From Nissolia schottii (Eukaryota; Streptophyta; Magnoliopsida; Fabales; Fabaceae), in contig QANU01112002.1 of assembly GCA_003254905.1 (NCBI GenBank), forward strand, positions 101,585 to 165,584: a DNA stretch of 64,000 nucleotides, read 5' to 3'. The position numbers were made by a program, and so were the translations under genes. The notes beneath the pieces were generated by a model. The model saw only the letters and a list, made by a program, of their open reading frames with translations, made no database searches and was not told where the DNA came from. Shown here one piece after another: positions 1-12,086 of this stretch (position 1 is the first letter of the stretch; the number at the start of each line of letters is the position of its first letter).

Positions 1-159
1 CAAGAGCAAATTTGGGGGTTTTGACATTTAGGTGGGTTTGGGGGGAAAAATTTTCCAAAATATGGGTTGGAATGAGAACTTATGAAAATGTGGGATAAAT
101 TTCTGAAATTGCCATTGTGCAAGGCGATTTCAGAAAATTCGAAAATAAAATAAAAAAAA

Positions 160-270
160 TTTCAGATGTCTGAAATCGCCACGGGAGTGGCGATTTCAGA
201 CTTAAAAAAATAAAAAAATAAAAAAATTCAAATATGTGAAATCACTATAGGGAGTGGCGATTTCAGACAA
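160..270. repeat. Hairpin-forming repeat built on the motif tggcgatttcaga
   Basis: A 15-nt inverted repeat (168-182 against 187-201, core ctgaaatcgccac) with a 4-nt loop is followed at about 235-269 by a degenerate copy of the same unit, and a single arm lies at 121-134. Homopolymer-rich spacers separate the units. It resembles transposon-derived non-coding sequence; I cannot name the family. Confidence 0.6.
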
Positions 271-1722
271 GAAACTCATACATTCGTAATTTTTTGAATG
301 GATCATACTATGGGATTACAAATGTATTGAGACCATATATATGTAAAAAATCCGCAAATTTGATCCACTTTAGCTACTTTCCATATGAAAATGAGTCACG
401 GGTTGACAATTCGTGTATGTATGCACGACGCATCGACAACTACCGATGTTGATCTTATTTTGTTTTTTTTTATGTTTTACAATTTTACTTTAAAATGACC
501 GCCATATTCATTTTGTCGAGAAATTTTGAATAGACATGTTGTCGTGCTATTTAGCATGACTCCATTCCATATTACTTTACAGTTGATACCAATCAATCAT
601 TTCACATACCCTACTTTACACCTAATGTTAAGAGAATATTTTTTTTTTTAGTCATAAAGTATTATGATGGATAAACTAACTAGACACAAAATATAATCTC
701 TAACCTCATCTTGAGAGGACATGTCAATTAAAATTAAAATAGTTCTTTAAAATTTATAGCCCTTCTTAGACATATGATGTTCCTTTTAAAAATGTGTCAA
801 CTTGTGTAAAAATAACATAATTATAAAAAAAATTCATAAAATAACAAACAATACATCACACTCTAGTAATCAATGTCTTCTTCTATTCTCTTTTAAAAAC
901 TCTAAATTAAGAAGCATCTTTTGTCAAAAAAAAAAATGTAATGTTCCCACTCACGCCATCTACCCCATCCACTTCCATATAGATACAGCAATAACCTAAA
1001 CATTTGTCTTCCCTTTCCTCTCTTTTCCCTAAAAACTCTCCCTATTTTTGGACACTCATCAGTTACTTACAACCCATCCTAACCCCTGGTTTTCCCTCTT
1101 TTTACATGGTTTTATAATCTTTCACAATATCGCCATGCAATATATCTCCTGCCATTCCCCTTTGTTTCTTCTCACAATTTCTCCATATCTTAGTTTACAC
1201 GTTTCAAAATTGAACTCAACTCATGAATCATGTTATAATCAATTGCAAGTGAAATGAGTGAGTTTATATGTGAGTGAAAACGCTTAGAAACAAATAAAAA
1301 TTAAAAGAACTAAGTTCCAAAGAAATGGGGGGGGGGAGGTAGGATACTGCATGGAACTCACCAGCATTTTGGTGGTTTCAGTTTGAGATAGCTTCTTAAC
1401 TGTAACTTATTTGTATCTCAAAGCCAAACATGCCACATGTAGAATTCACACTATTGTATACTTAAATTGAAACTAATCATGTTTTTCAGTTTCTAATCCT
1501 CTTACACCCATAAGAAGAGAGAAAGGATAGTATATTTTTGGATTAACACGATTCTAACTCCTTGTATTTAGGCGCAACAATAAAGTTAATGAAGCACATA
1601 AACATGTTAGTGTATTCTAAATAAAATTGTTAGTACTCACCTTTTTCATGAGCGCGCTTGTGCAAGGATCTCTCATGCGAGAGTTGCATGTGCGGGATTC
1701 CCAAACTTGACAATTTTGTGGT

Positions 1723-4679
1723 CACTACCAGAAAATAAGTTATTATTAGTGGTGGTCGCTTAGCGGCAGTTAGGCACAACCGCCGTTGATGTAATGAAAA
1801 TCGCATTTTCCTGGCCATTCTTTATAACTAACGTCATTGAATTGAAGCTTGCGGCGGTTCTTAGCATTTTGTAGCAGTTGATTGGCTTTATTTTAATTTA
1901 ACTTTTTTTTTTACGCTGAGTGAATTTCACGTGAGCGGATTATTTTTGCAAAATGCGTCTCTCTGAAATTCTAAACTCTTCCCACTCTATCTCAAAACCC
2001 TTGATCTTAATCCTCTCAAAACCCTCTCAAGCTCAAGCTCGCCATTACCCATCATTTTTTCCCGTTTGATCTGTCAGGTTATTGCATTACTGTGTTTCTT
2101 CTTTGTTGTGCAGCTTTCAAGTTGGGTATTTGTCTGGTTTAGGGGTTTTGATAATTGGGCTTGGCTCTAGGAGTTTGAAGCGTGTTGATTAGGGTTGGTT
2201 TGTTTAAAATTTCTTATGCTAATTAATTGTGTATCTGGGTCCATGAGTTTGGAAATTCAGTATGCAATGCCGATGCTTGATACTATTCGGAGGATTAATT
2301 AAAATCTGCATTCCTCTTCCACAAGTTACTCTTAACAATCTTTTAACTTATTCCCCTTTATACTATTCGATATATATTGAGAACGAGAAACACACTGATA
2401 ACATTAAGCCTCTTCCACAAGTTTTCTTTTTAACTTTTAAACACAAGTTCTCAAATTTTGTAGAAACTCAAATCAAGAACAAAAGTTATTTTTCTCCAAA
2501 AATAGATTTTTATTTGAGTCAAATTGACACTTGAAAAAGGAAATGAACATGAGGTTTGTGATTAGTTTAATTGATACGTGCAAAAAGGAGATTTGAAGAA
2601 TATACCAAAAAAAATAGCCATGAGAGAGAAAGAGAGAGGAAAAAAGAATGCAATGATAATGATTAATGATTACACGATGATGAAAAGGGAATGAGGGGAT
2701 AAGTAAGAATAATTTTAGATTGAGTAAAAGAAATTTAATACTATCATGTCTAATTAGCCCTCGCGAGACATAATAAGTTAATACAACAATTATATGATAA
2801 AATTAAATAAAATCGTATAAGGTTATACTACCTTATGTTACACCAAACATGAAAAAAAAACTAATTTTGTAGTATTAATTAATATTAGCGGGTCTTATAC
2901 GACGGAAAAAAACAAGCTTAATGTCTTACCTATTTATTCTAGGCCCGAGAGAAAAAAGCACAATCTGAAAAATGGACTAAACTACATGAAACAAACAAAA
3001 TTGTAAGTTCTCATGTTTTTCTTTTGGATTTTTTTAATCTTTTTTTTCCCCGAGATGCTTTTCTTCTTTCCCAAAGATGCTAAAACTATCATTTTTTTCC
3101 CTCAAAGATGCATCTTCTTTTGCTAACCATGAACCTGATGACCAAGAACTGTCAAAAACTAATTAGTTTGTTCTCAACATTAGGCCTACTAACTAGTTCA
3201 AGGAACTGTCTTAAATGAACCTTGAAAATAAAGGTGCTTGATATACCTTGACATAAAATGAGGGTGTACAATGGTCCAACATTATCTAAACCGTTCATTT
3301 GTTATTAAATGTGATCTAAAGTTGATAATAAAAACTTGTGACATGTTTCAATGACTAGGGATTAATTTTTTTTTTTATACATAACTATCACAATCCAATT
3401 TCTTATCGCTTTCCTTCTCTCTCCTCCTTCTTCCCCATTCCTGATCTAATAATCTCCCTTCCTTTTCCCCCCAACTCCATCTCTCACTCATTGGCGACTC
3501 CCTCCACCCTGCATGCCCCCGCCTACTCCACTCTATTTCATTGTTAAGTTTTGTTTCTGACCGATCTGGCATCATATATGAGAAAACAGATCTTCAATTC
3601 AACGATCTCGTCGAAGCCTCCACCTCCATCAAATTCTGCACATGTGGCGGATGGGGTTGGAGGTAGGGAGAGGGCGGTGTCCTAGAGCTTGACGACGATG
3701 ACGATGAGGAAGGAGTCATGGGATTTGGACCAAGCGAGGTTGTAGATGCCGTCGGCAGTGTCGTAGGCGGCGAGCTCAGAGATGGAGAGGTTAAGGGATG
3801 ACATGGATGCATGCCATGGCCAGATGTTTGTTTTGATTAAAAAAAAATTAATCATTAATTAATGAATACTTAAATAAAGCTAACACTAATCTTTTTGTCC
3901 ATAATACTTTTGATTGGAAAACATCATCATAACCGCACATAATAGGTTGCCAAAATTAATGGTCCATCATGGACTACAAGGTGCATCAAAAATCAAAATT
4001 CTAAGGTTTAGTCGGTTAGTTCAATCCTAGTTCAATCATAGGTTTATGAAACTTGAGTTTCTATGATATTGCAAGATAACTATGACATACATATTTTGTA
4101 ATTTTTGTTTTCTGAATACATTTTTACAGTAGAGTATTTTGATATTTTGACATTTTAATGTGGAGTATTATGAATCTTTTTAAAATAATTGACATTTTAT
4201 AGTGGAGTATTATGAATTTTTTTAAAGTATAATAATTTGTTGATAGTAGTACATTAATTGTTGTAGGATTGAAGTTTGGAAAAAAATTATAATTTTTTTG
4301 ACATGAAAAACACAAAATATAATTAAAAATTAAACCACAATTAAATTTAAAAAATTGTTGAATTTAGGCGGTTCATAATCGTCGCAACAGTTTTCTAAAT
4401 TTCTAAAATAAATTTTAAATACTAAATTCCGCAACAGTTTAGAACCGCCACAAAATAAAGTGATAATTGTAATTTTTTTCTTTGCATCGGTTCATAACTG
4501 CCACAAAACTATAAGTGCACTTAATGACAGTTGTTCCAGCAATTGTCTGGAACCGCCACCATATGCCTAACAATGGTGGATTTAATACGGATACTACCGC
4601 CGCGATTTACTTTTAGCAGTGATTAAACTGCCGAAAATACATTTTTTTAATCACCGCTAAATGCCTTTTTCCTATAGTG
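1723..4679. mobile_element. Non-autonomous CACTA (En/Spm-type) DNA transposon, 2,957 bp
   Basis: The left end reads CACTACCAGAAAA and the right end, reverse-complemented, CACTATAGGAAAA; both begin with the diagnostic CACTA. The bases flanking both ends are GGT (1720-1722 and 4680-4682), the 3-bp target duplication expected of this superfamily. Subterminal regions carry many copies of an aaccgcca/ggcggtt-type motif in both orientations (about 1750-1880 and 4360-4570), as expected of transposase-binding repeats. No transposase frame is visible, so the copy cannot move by itself. Removing the element with one GGT restores sequence collinear with the neighbouring repeat at 4840-4897. It carries a PEX7 gene fragment at 3636-3804. 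Confidence 0.93.
3636..3804 (-). pseudogene. PEX7: PEX7 (peroxisomal PTS2 receptor) fragment captured inside the CACTA element
   Basis: On the minus strand from 3804 the sequence reads as the N-terminal part of plant PEX7, a WD40 receptor that carries PTS2 proteins into peroxisomes. The segments ISELAAYDTADGIYN, WSKSHDSFLI and DTAL correspond in order to the conserved YDTAD-x-x-Y, WSESHDS-x-LI and YDTAL motifs of the family. Several codons are missing between the second and third motif, and a TAG replaces the Tyr expected before DTAL. Only about 55 codons are represented, out of about 317 in the whole protein. It cannot encode a receptor. It is best read as host gene sequence captured by the transposon, as known for Pack-type CACTA and Tgm elements. 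The recognition rests on remembered family motifs. Confidence 0.8.
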
Positions 4680-4682
4680 GGT

Positions 4683-4897
4683 GAAGTTGTTGAGGCTTCA
4701 TTGAAAGTATTTTATTATTTAGATGCGGGGTTTGGGGAATAAAATTGTTAAGACTCGCCTATTTCATGAGAGTGCTTGTGCAAGAATATCTCATGCAAGA
4801 GTTGCATGTGTGGTATTCCTAGACTTGGCAATTTTATGGTGACGTTGTCGAGGCTTTGGTGAAAGTATTACATTATTTAAGTGAAAGGTTTGGCGAT
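4683..4897 (+). repeat. Internal tandem duplication in the BRXL copy A leader region
   Basis: The segment 4738-4897 repeats the segment made of 1621-1722 plus 4683-4737 (one unit of about 157 bp, split by the CACTA insertion). Both contain a ttcatgag...gtgcttgtgcaa block, a gagttgcatgtg block, a caatttt(a/g)tggtga block and a gaaagtatt...ttattta block. Unit B has a single diverged copy at about 9851-10020, so the doubling is specific to copy A and preceded the CACTA insertion. Confidence 0.75.
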
Positions 4898-5813
4898 CAG
4901 TTGTTCATAGCTCAGAGAAGGAAGAAGAAGAAGCACAAGCAAGATAGTAGTATTTGAGAGGTGTGCTCTATTATGTGAAGCACCTTTAATTTTTTTATCA
5001 TCATCTTCTTAGTTCTTTCTTTCTCTTTCACTGTTATTGTCTTCATTGTCTCTTTGGCTCTTTGGCCCTTGCTCACACTACAAATATCAATTCCTCGATT
5101 CTTCAATCCCGTTTTGTTTTTCTCAATCCCAAAACCACATGCACATGCATAAATCCCAGTGAATAAACCTCATACAACCTTTTTTTTTTTTATAAACTAC
5201 TGACCATTTATTCATCTCCTTTTGATTTTTCAAATCACTTTTGCTATTATCCAAAGCGTCGTTCATGGGTTGATTTCTCTTTTTCTTCATAACTTCATTT
5301 TATTCCCCATCAAATATCTTGTTTTTTAGACATACAAAACCATTTTTTTTTACAGTTTCTTATACTAGTAATACTATTTATTGTTGGTGCATTTGGCCTT
5401 ATCGCCTTTTGGTGCTATATGTGCATTAAGTTGAATGGCATAGTGTCCATTGAATGAGTTTTATTACTTTAAAAAAAATTGGAGTTCAATGAATCGAATG
5501 ATGAGATTTTTCAATTTTTATACAAGCTGCATAGATCTGTATTTTCTATTATTTTGTCATAAATAAGCTATTTAGTCATTGTTTCATTCGATGAAAGTGA
5601 TAGTCTTCAATTATTGCCAATTGTATTCGTTTTCTTCTTACAATTTACTCTTTTCATAGCACATTTAAAATCAATGGCGTATCCTATATCTCATATGGTT
5701 CTCAAATTTCAAACTATTCATGTAACATCTTTTCATTCATTATAATTTATGGACAATAAGTGCATCTGCCTTGTTTCGTTCGTTTTGTTGTTTTAAGGAA
5801 CAAAAGGATCGAA

Positions 5814-6290
5814 GATGTTTCCATGCATCAAGAGCACGAAGCCAATAACTAATGATTGGGACAAAGAAAAAGGAGAACATCATTGGAAATGCCATGTTGA
5901 TGCCAAAACAAGCCAACAAGAGGATAACTACACAAGTTTGCACTTTGGAGACACAGAGTTTGTCAAAATTTAGGTGTTAGAATTATGTGACAACGTGTCC
6001 AAGAAGAACAATTTATAGTTATTTTTATATAAAACTAAATTATTATTATTAAAACTTTCTTCTATTTGTGTTCTCCAACTTCACCCGAAGGGTATTGTGT
6101 TGAAGGTCACTGGCATTAACAAGCAGCGCAAGCCAAGCCCAAGGTCGGTTAGCTACCAAAAAATGCATCACAAAGACTGACACTAACTCGGAAGAAGATG
6201 CTCTTCGGTTCTCTTATGATGAAGGCGAGAGCTTAGGCTCAACCCTTACATGGGAAATCACTACCCTTAATACTAACCTACTTAGCAACA
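5814..6290 (+). pseudogene. BREVIS RADIX-like pseudogene (copy A)
   Basis: The exon beginning ATG at 5814 reads MFPCIKSTKPITNDWDKEK, close to the first exon of copy B (10900-11019), then goes out of frame after about 20 codons. The second-exon equivalent (about 6092-6290) matches copy B exon 2 but its acceptor dinucleotide is AC where copy B has AG (11109-11110). The inferred 5' UTR intron donor is AT at 4944-4945 where copy B has GT (10072-10073). Similarity fades near 6290, before the BRX domain, and nothing equivalent to exons 3 and 4 is seen. Two splice-site losses, a frameshift and a missing 3' half make this a dead copy. Confidence 0.75.
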
Positions 6291-8728
6291 CTACTAAATA
6301 TTTTCTTTCTTCCGTGAAGATAACTAACGAAGGAAAAGATTGGATTAAGCTTTTTATGAAACAAGTGCTCATGAAAATATATAATCCAGAAATGAAAGTG
6401 AAATACGGGTGACTTAGTTTTTATAGTTTTACCTCACATTAGAGTTAGTTTTTTTTAAATATATTATCAAAAAATAGGGGAGATTTGAAACTTTTTAGAC
6501 TTAAAACCTTTTCGAAATCGTAAGCCATACATTGCGGAATATAAATTTGAATAAAGGTGATGATTAAACACAACCAGATTGAATAATAGATGGATCGGAA
6601 CTAAAGATCACACCTCAAGATGTCCTAAAAAACTTCATCTCACACACACACACGACAATGAGCATAATTACTAGCTTGCTCGTCTACCAAGTATAATCAG
6701 ATAAATGTAAATACATGGGTTTACTATCCTAGTTCTAACTAAACACTGAGCAATACTAGTGTGGGTTCACTTGAAGTTTTTCCACGATCTCTTGTATCTC
6801 TAGTATTCTTGTGCATGGTCTACACCTTGCTGCTGACCAGGGACTCTACAACACAGCAACAGACACCTTCTACATGGTCCCTTCTGTTCCTGCACTCAAT
6901 GAACCATCCGCGAGATGTTGTGGTGGCTACATGAGCAATGATGAACCTCCTATCTCCATTCTCCACCATAACCTCGACATTGATACTCCGAACACGATAA
7001 CATCATATGCGCTCAAACTCGCATTTTGAGATGATCTGGACCTGCTTCTTCACGCAATAGATAAACTGGGTTGGCGGACCTAATGGGTTGGCACTTTTTA
7101 TTTCAAAAAAATAAAAAAAAAAATACATGATATTTGAATTAAGTTAAAGGGTTAAATAAGTTTTTGTTTCATAGCAAATTCAAGAAACTTAGTTTTACTC
7201 CCTAACAATTTTTGTTTTTCATTTTAGGGTGAGCATAAAAAATTACCCTTTTTTTCATCCTAGCAGATAAAAAAAATATATTAACTGCCAATGTGGCTAA
7301 TAGAATGTAAGTGTTCAACATTAGTAGTGGCATGTGCCCATAATTATTTGAGGTGACACCTATTTATCCATATGTCCATAATGTGGGTAAATGGATAAAT
7401 AAAGTGACAGATAAATAAATAGGTATGACCCCATTATTATTTTTTTTTGGTGAACGACCCCATTATTTTTGACACATGACACTGCTGATTTTGCACTCAA
7501 TTAGCTATGTCCCTAGTTAATGAAAAAAAAAAAAGGAAAAAAAAATCAACAGCTAATAACTTTGTATGTTTCATATTTGTAGTTGAACTCATATTTGTAT
7601 GTTTAATATTTTTTTCTCTTTCGTATTTTTCTAAATCAATAAAGATTGGGTGCTAATAACTTTTCACTCAATTTTATATTTTGACTATAATATCCTAACA
7701 TTTAAATAAAATCCACTTAAATTTATGGATACAGATAAGTCATATATAAATCATTTTATTTTAATATATTCAAATTTTAATAACTAACTAAAATATTATT
7801 CTCAGTGAATAATTTTATGCATTTTTTCCATAAGAAATTACTCACATTTAACAGTACATAAAATAATATAATATTTTCTCTTCTCAAAAGTAATTAATTT
7901 TTTTTTCATATTGTACTAGTGATTTATTACTTAAGAACACCTTTGTAATTTTTTTTTAACACTTTATTACTAAGTTTTTGAAATAATATATCTTATATGT
8001 TCTCCGCTATTTAATTAAGGTATATTTTTAGTCAACTATGTAATTTTGACAACTCTTCTCTTAAGATTTTATTAAGATCCTCTTCAAATTATATATGCAT
8101 ATTCAAACATCAATAAGATTAATTTCTATGGACTGAAAATGTAAAATAGTTTTACGTTCTCATCCATCCTATGTTATTATTATACATGAGACTTTTAAAA
8201 TAGAGAAGGTAAACCAATTTTGTTTGTATGACAACAAATGATTGAATGACATTATAAAACTCTTTTACGATGTTTAATCTCTTATCATAACCTACATTAA
8301 TTTATACTTAGGATTATAATATTATAGTGTTTTAACATTATTATTAAATGATGTTCAAGATATCATTAATGATCTTCATAGTCAGTTTTACTATTTAAAT
8401 ATACAGGTTATATTATTAATAGTATTTATATGTCTTTTAATAAATGTCTGTGTAGATCCAATTTTAAATTGGAAGTCAAATATGAGGAATAAATTATATT
8501 ATCACTTTTGTAGTTGTTGTTTATTATGTTGGTTTGAACCGCATTATGATAAAAAGAAAATATTTATTGTTTATTACATTCAAATTTTATATTTTCCATT
8601 CCATTTTTACTTTCATATTAAATTACTCGATATTTATAATATAAAAATGGGCAAAACCATCATTTAATCTCAGTTATACCAAATTAACCGTTTTCGTCTT
8701 CTATTTCGAAAAGCTTTCAATTTGATTT
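6291..8728. other. AT-rich intergenic DNA, no gene seen
   Basis: No protein family, RNA gene or complete mobile element recognised. Homopolymer A and T runs are frequent. A less AT-rich patch at 6811-7029 has an open frame of 72 codons whose product I do not recognise. Confidence 0.5.
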
Positions 8729-8859
8729 TCTATTTATTAAAATGAGCCAATTTGACCCTTTTTTTTATTTAACCACATTTGAATAATGACATTACCCATA
8801 TTTAAAAAGTGTGGCTAAATAAAAAAAAATATCAAATTGACTCATTTTAACAAATAGAG
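8729..8859. repeat. Foldback (MITE-like) inverted repeat
   Basis: The arm 8729-8785 (ttaaaatgagccaatttga core) pairs with the reverse complement of 8804-8859 (ttaaaatgagtcaatttga core) at roughly 85 percent identity by eye, around a loop of about 18 nt. Weaker pairing may extend to about 8650 and 8935. No target duplication could be fixed. A hairpin of this size is typical of small foldback DNA transposons. Confidence 0.65.
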
Positions 8860-9030
8860 AACCAAACTAGACATTTTTAACAATAGATGGCAAAAGTGAT
8901 TAATCAAGTATAATTACGAGACCAAAAATTAAAGAGTTTACCCTATAAAAATTCATCAAGTTAAATTTTATAATATTTATATTTTAAAAGTTTAATTTAC
9001 TTAGTGTCTCCCTAATCTAAATTACTAGTG

Positions 9031-11300
9031 TCAGCGAGAGCAAATTTTATCCACCTTAGCCACATCCATGTTACTTTAAAGTTTACAACCAATCAAATCA
9101 GTCCACATACCCTACTTTACACTCAACGTTAAGAGAAATTCTTGTATAGTCATAAAACACAATGATGAATATGCTTATGACCACCCACTGAGTAGCATTT
9201 CCAACCTCATCTTGAGATGACATGCCAATTCAAGTTAAAATAACTCTTTCTGAAGTTTATAGCATCTTCAAGATGTATCATGATATGTTCCTTCAAAATT
9301 TTCCCCAAAAGAAGTAACAATAAAATAATTGTGAGAAAATAATAATTTACAAACAACACATTCCACTCGAATACTAAACGTCTTCTATCTACTCTATACT
9401 AATGACTCTAAAGATGCAACTTTATCAAAATATGTAATTCTCTCACTCACGCCATCAACCCCACCACTTCAATATAGATACAAGAATGGTAATCTCAATA
9501 TTTGTCTTCCCTTCTCTCTCATTTTCCTAAAAACTCTCCACTTTTTGGATACTCACCAGTTACTTACAACTCATCCCAACCCTCATTTTTTCCATCTTCA
9601 CATGCTTTTGCAATCTTTGATAATAACGCCACCCGATTTGTCTCCCATCATTCCCTCTTTTTTTTTTCTTCTCATCGTCTCTCTCTTTGTGCGTTTCAAA
9701 ACTGAACTCAACTAATCATGTTTTTCAGTTTCTAATCCTCTGACACGCATAAGAAGAGAGAAAGGGTAGCATTTTTACGTAGACACAATTCTAACGTCTC
9801 ATAATTAGACACAACAAAAGGTTAATAAAGCACAAAAACACGTGAGTGTATTCTGAAATAAAACTGTTGGGACTCGCCTTTTTCATGATGTAGCTTGTGC
9901 TAAAATATCTCACGCGAGAGTAGCGTGTGACTGTGTGAGGGATTCTCGGATCTGGCAATTTGGTGCTAGTGTTGTTGAGGCTTCAGAGAAAGTGTTGTAT
10001 TATTTAAGAGAGGAGTTTGGGGGGATCAATTGCTCATAGCCCACAGAAGGAGAAGAAGAAACAATAGCAAGGTAGTAGTAATTGAGAGGTTTACTCTGCT
10101 AAGTGAATGCACCATTTTTTTTATCATCATCTTCTTCGTTCCTTTCTTTCAATCTTATATGTCATCATTGTCTTTTTGCCCCTTGCTCACGTTTCAAACA
10201 TCGATTCCTTAATTCTTCAAACCCTTTTTATTTTTCTCAATCCCAAAAACATAGTCTTTTTTTTTATAACTATTGATCATTTATTCTTCTTCTTTTGATT
10301 TTTTTTTTCATATCGCTTTTGCTAGAATATGGAGCCTCATTCATGGGTTGATTTCTCCTTTTTCTCTTTTGCTCTATAACTCCATTTTATTCCCCATCGA
10401 AGGTTTTGTTTTTAGACTAACAAAATTTATATTTTTTTACAATTTGATTTGTTTCTTGTGCTACTATTTCTTGTTAGTGCATTTGGTCTTATCGTCTTTT
10501 GGTGATATACATGCATTAAATTGCATGACATATATATTATCTATTAAATGAGTTTCATTACATTTTTTATAAAGCTGGAGCTCAATGAATCAAATAATTA
10601 GATTTTTCAACTTTTACAAAAAATACATAGATTTGTATTCTCTATCGCTTTTTCTATCACTGTTTTATTCGATGAAAGTGATAGTCTCCAATTATTACCA
10701 ATTTTATTCCTCTTTCTTGTTTCAATCTACTCTTTTCATTGCACATTAAAAATATATCCCATATATCTCATATGGTTCTGAACTTTAAAAGTACTATTCA
10801 TTTAGCATTCTTTCATTCATTACAATTTATGGACCATGCATAAGCACATATGCCTTGTTTAGCTTCGTTTTGCTGTTGTAAGGAAGAGAAGGTACGAAGA
10901 TGTTTCCATGCATAAAGTGCACGAAGCCAATGACTGATGATTGGGACGAAGAAAAAGAAGAAGGTCGTGGAAACGCCGCGTTGAAGTCCAAACAAGTCGA
11001 CAAGAGCATAACTAAACAGGTTTGTTAAATACTTGTAAGCCAGAAAGTTTACCAATATATAAAACTATATTATTATTATTATTATTATTATTGGTTTTCT
11101 CCAATTGCAGTTGAAGGCTATTATGCTCAAGGTGACTGGCATCAACAAGCAATGCAAGGGAGAAAGGCACCAAAAAGAGTCTGGAGGCACTAGCTCTAAA
11201 GAAGATGCTCCTCCGTTCCCTTATGCTGAAGGTGGAAGCTCGGGCTCAACCCCTAGATGGGAAATCAGTACCACTAGCCAGCACCCTGCTGGCGGCGGTG
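9031..11300 (+). repeat. Tandem-duplication unit B (BRXL locus)
   Basis: This is the uninterrupted counterpart of 351-6290. It contains the upstream block (gcaaattttatccacc onward), a candidate core promoter near 9470 (aatatagatacaag), the leader with a purine-rich 5' UTR end near 10045-10071, and the first two coding exons of the BRX-like gene. Comparison with unit A dates the CACTA insertion and the 157-bp duplication to after the tandem duplication. Confidence 0.78.
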
Positions 11301-12086
11301 GGAGCACTGAGACGGGGTCTCATGTGGCATTTGTCGGAATCCCCACCCTCGTAGGATCTGAGCACTACTCTGCTGCACCTCATGTGGGGGTGGTAGAGGA
11401 GGGAATTGATTTGAATCATGAGTGGGTTGCTGAGGTCAAGGAAGGGATAATCATTATCTTTGCTTCCCTTCCCGAAGGGGGACATGACCTCAGAAGAATT
11501 TTCTTCAGGTAATTTATGGCTTTTTCTTTTTTTGGAGAACTTAAATTGATTATCTTGGTGGAGCAAAAGAGTGACAATGGTTAGCATTTCAATTTAAAAG
11601 GCAAGAAGTGTTCAACAAGAACCTGGCTCAGATTTGGTGGTATCAAAATTACCAGACAATCAGGGAAATTTACAACGTGGTGAGGCTTAATGGACAAGCT
11701 ATCTACACCCCCGATGATGTGGTAACAAAAATCTACAAACTCTTAACTCTAGCTATATTATTCTTCATCAAGAAACATTTGTTCATTCATGTACGTTGTT
11801 GTGTGTGTGGGGACAGCTAGGAAAGAGATATGAGTCGATGCTCATATTTGAACAAGCAGGAGCCTCTACCCCTAAATTGAACCAGCCTTCTTCTGACCAG
11901 TTGGATCTGGCTGCCACTACTATTGGTCGTAACTTCAATACTGCTGCTGGAGGGTCATCATCACTGCTAACGTCATTGCCAAAAAACCTAGGCTCTTCTC
12001 AGGGGAACACCAACATGTCATTAGAGGCACAACGGGTTGAACAGAATGAGCCTGGTGCCTTCCTTACTACCAGGCAATCCAACTGA
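10900..12086 (+). CDS. BRXL: BREVIS RADIX-like protein, C-terminally truncated (copy B)
   Basis: Four exons are inferred: 10900-11019, 11111-11508, 11601-11721 and 11817-12086, all GT-AG and in phase, giving 302 aa. BRX proteins act at the plasma membrane and nucleus in auxin-related root and phloem development. The N-terminus MFPCIKCTK matches the family start MFSCIACTK, whose cysteines are palmitoylated in known members. A KxxGxxxQC segment (47-56) and a GSTPRWE segment (85-91) follow the family pattern. Residues 144-200 form the first BRX domain (EWVAEV, ITFASL-like, GGHDLRR, WW, YNV). The second domain stops after VEQNEPGAFLTTRQSN (287-302); a downstream reading frame still shows EFIHLRFKY, so a frameshift seems to have cut it. 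A leader intron of about 0.8 kb (donor 10072, acceptor near 10882) is likely. Normal BRX proteins have about 350 aa and two BRX domains, so this is either a shortened gene or a young pseudogene. Confidence 0.75.

Larger units (their letters stand above)
351..6290 (+). repeat. Tandem-duplication unit A (BRXL locus, interrupted by a CACTA element)
   Basis: Stretches of this region align by eye, in order and orientation, with 9031-11300. Examples are the start (gatccactttagcta against tatccaccttagcca), the shared cccatccacttc/cccaccacttc plus atagataca block near 970 and 9465, the 5' leader near 4890-4960 against 10020-10085, and the exons of a BRX-like gene. Relative to unit B it has gained a CACTA transposon at 1723-4679, an internal tandem duplication of about 157 bp, and roughly 175 bp near 380-555. 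The divergence is substantial, so the duplication is not recent. Confidence 0.8.

Noticed and set aside
6811-7029. Open frame of 72 codons in a less AT-rich patch
   Set aside because: No recognisable motif on either strand, no splice signals; kept only as a remark in the intergenic entry.
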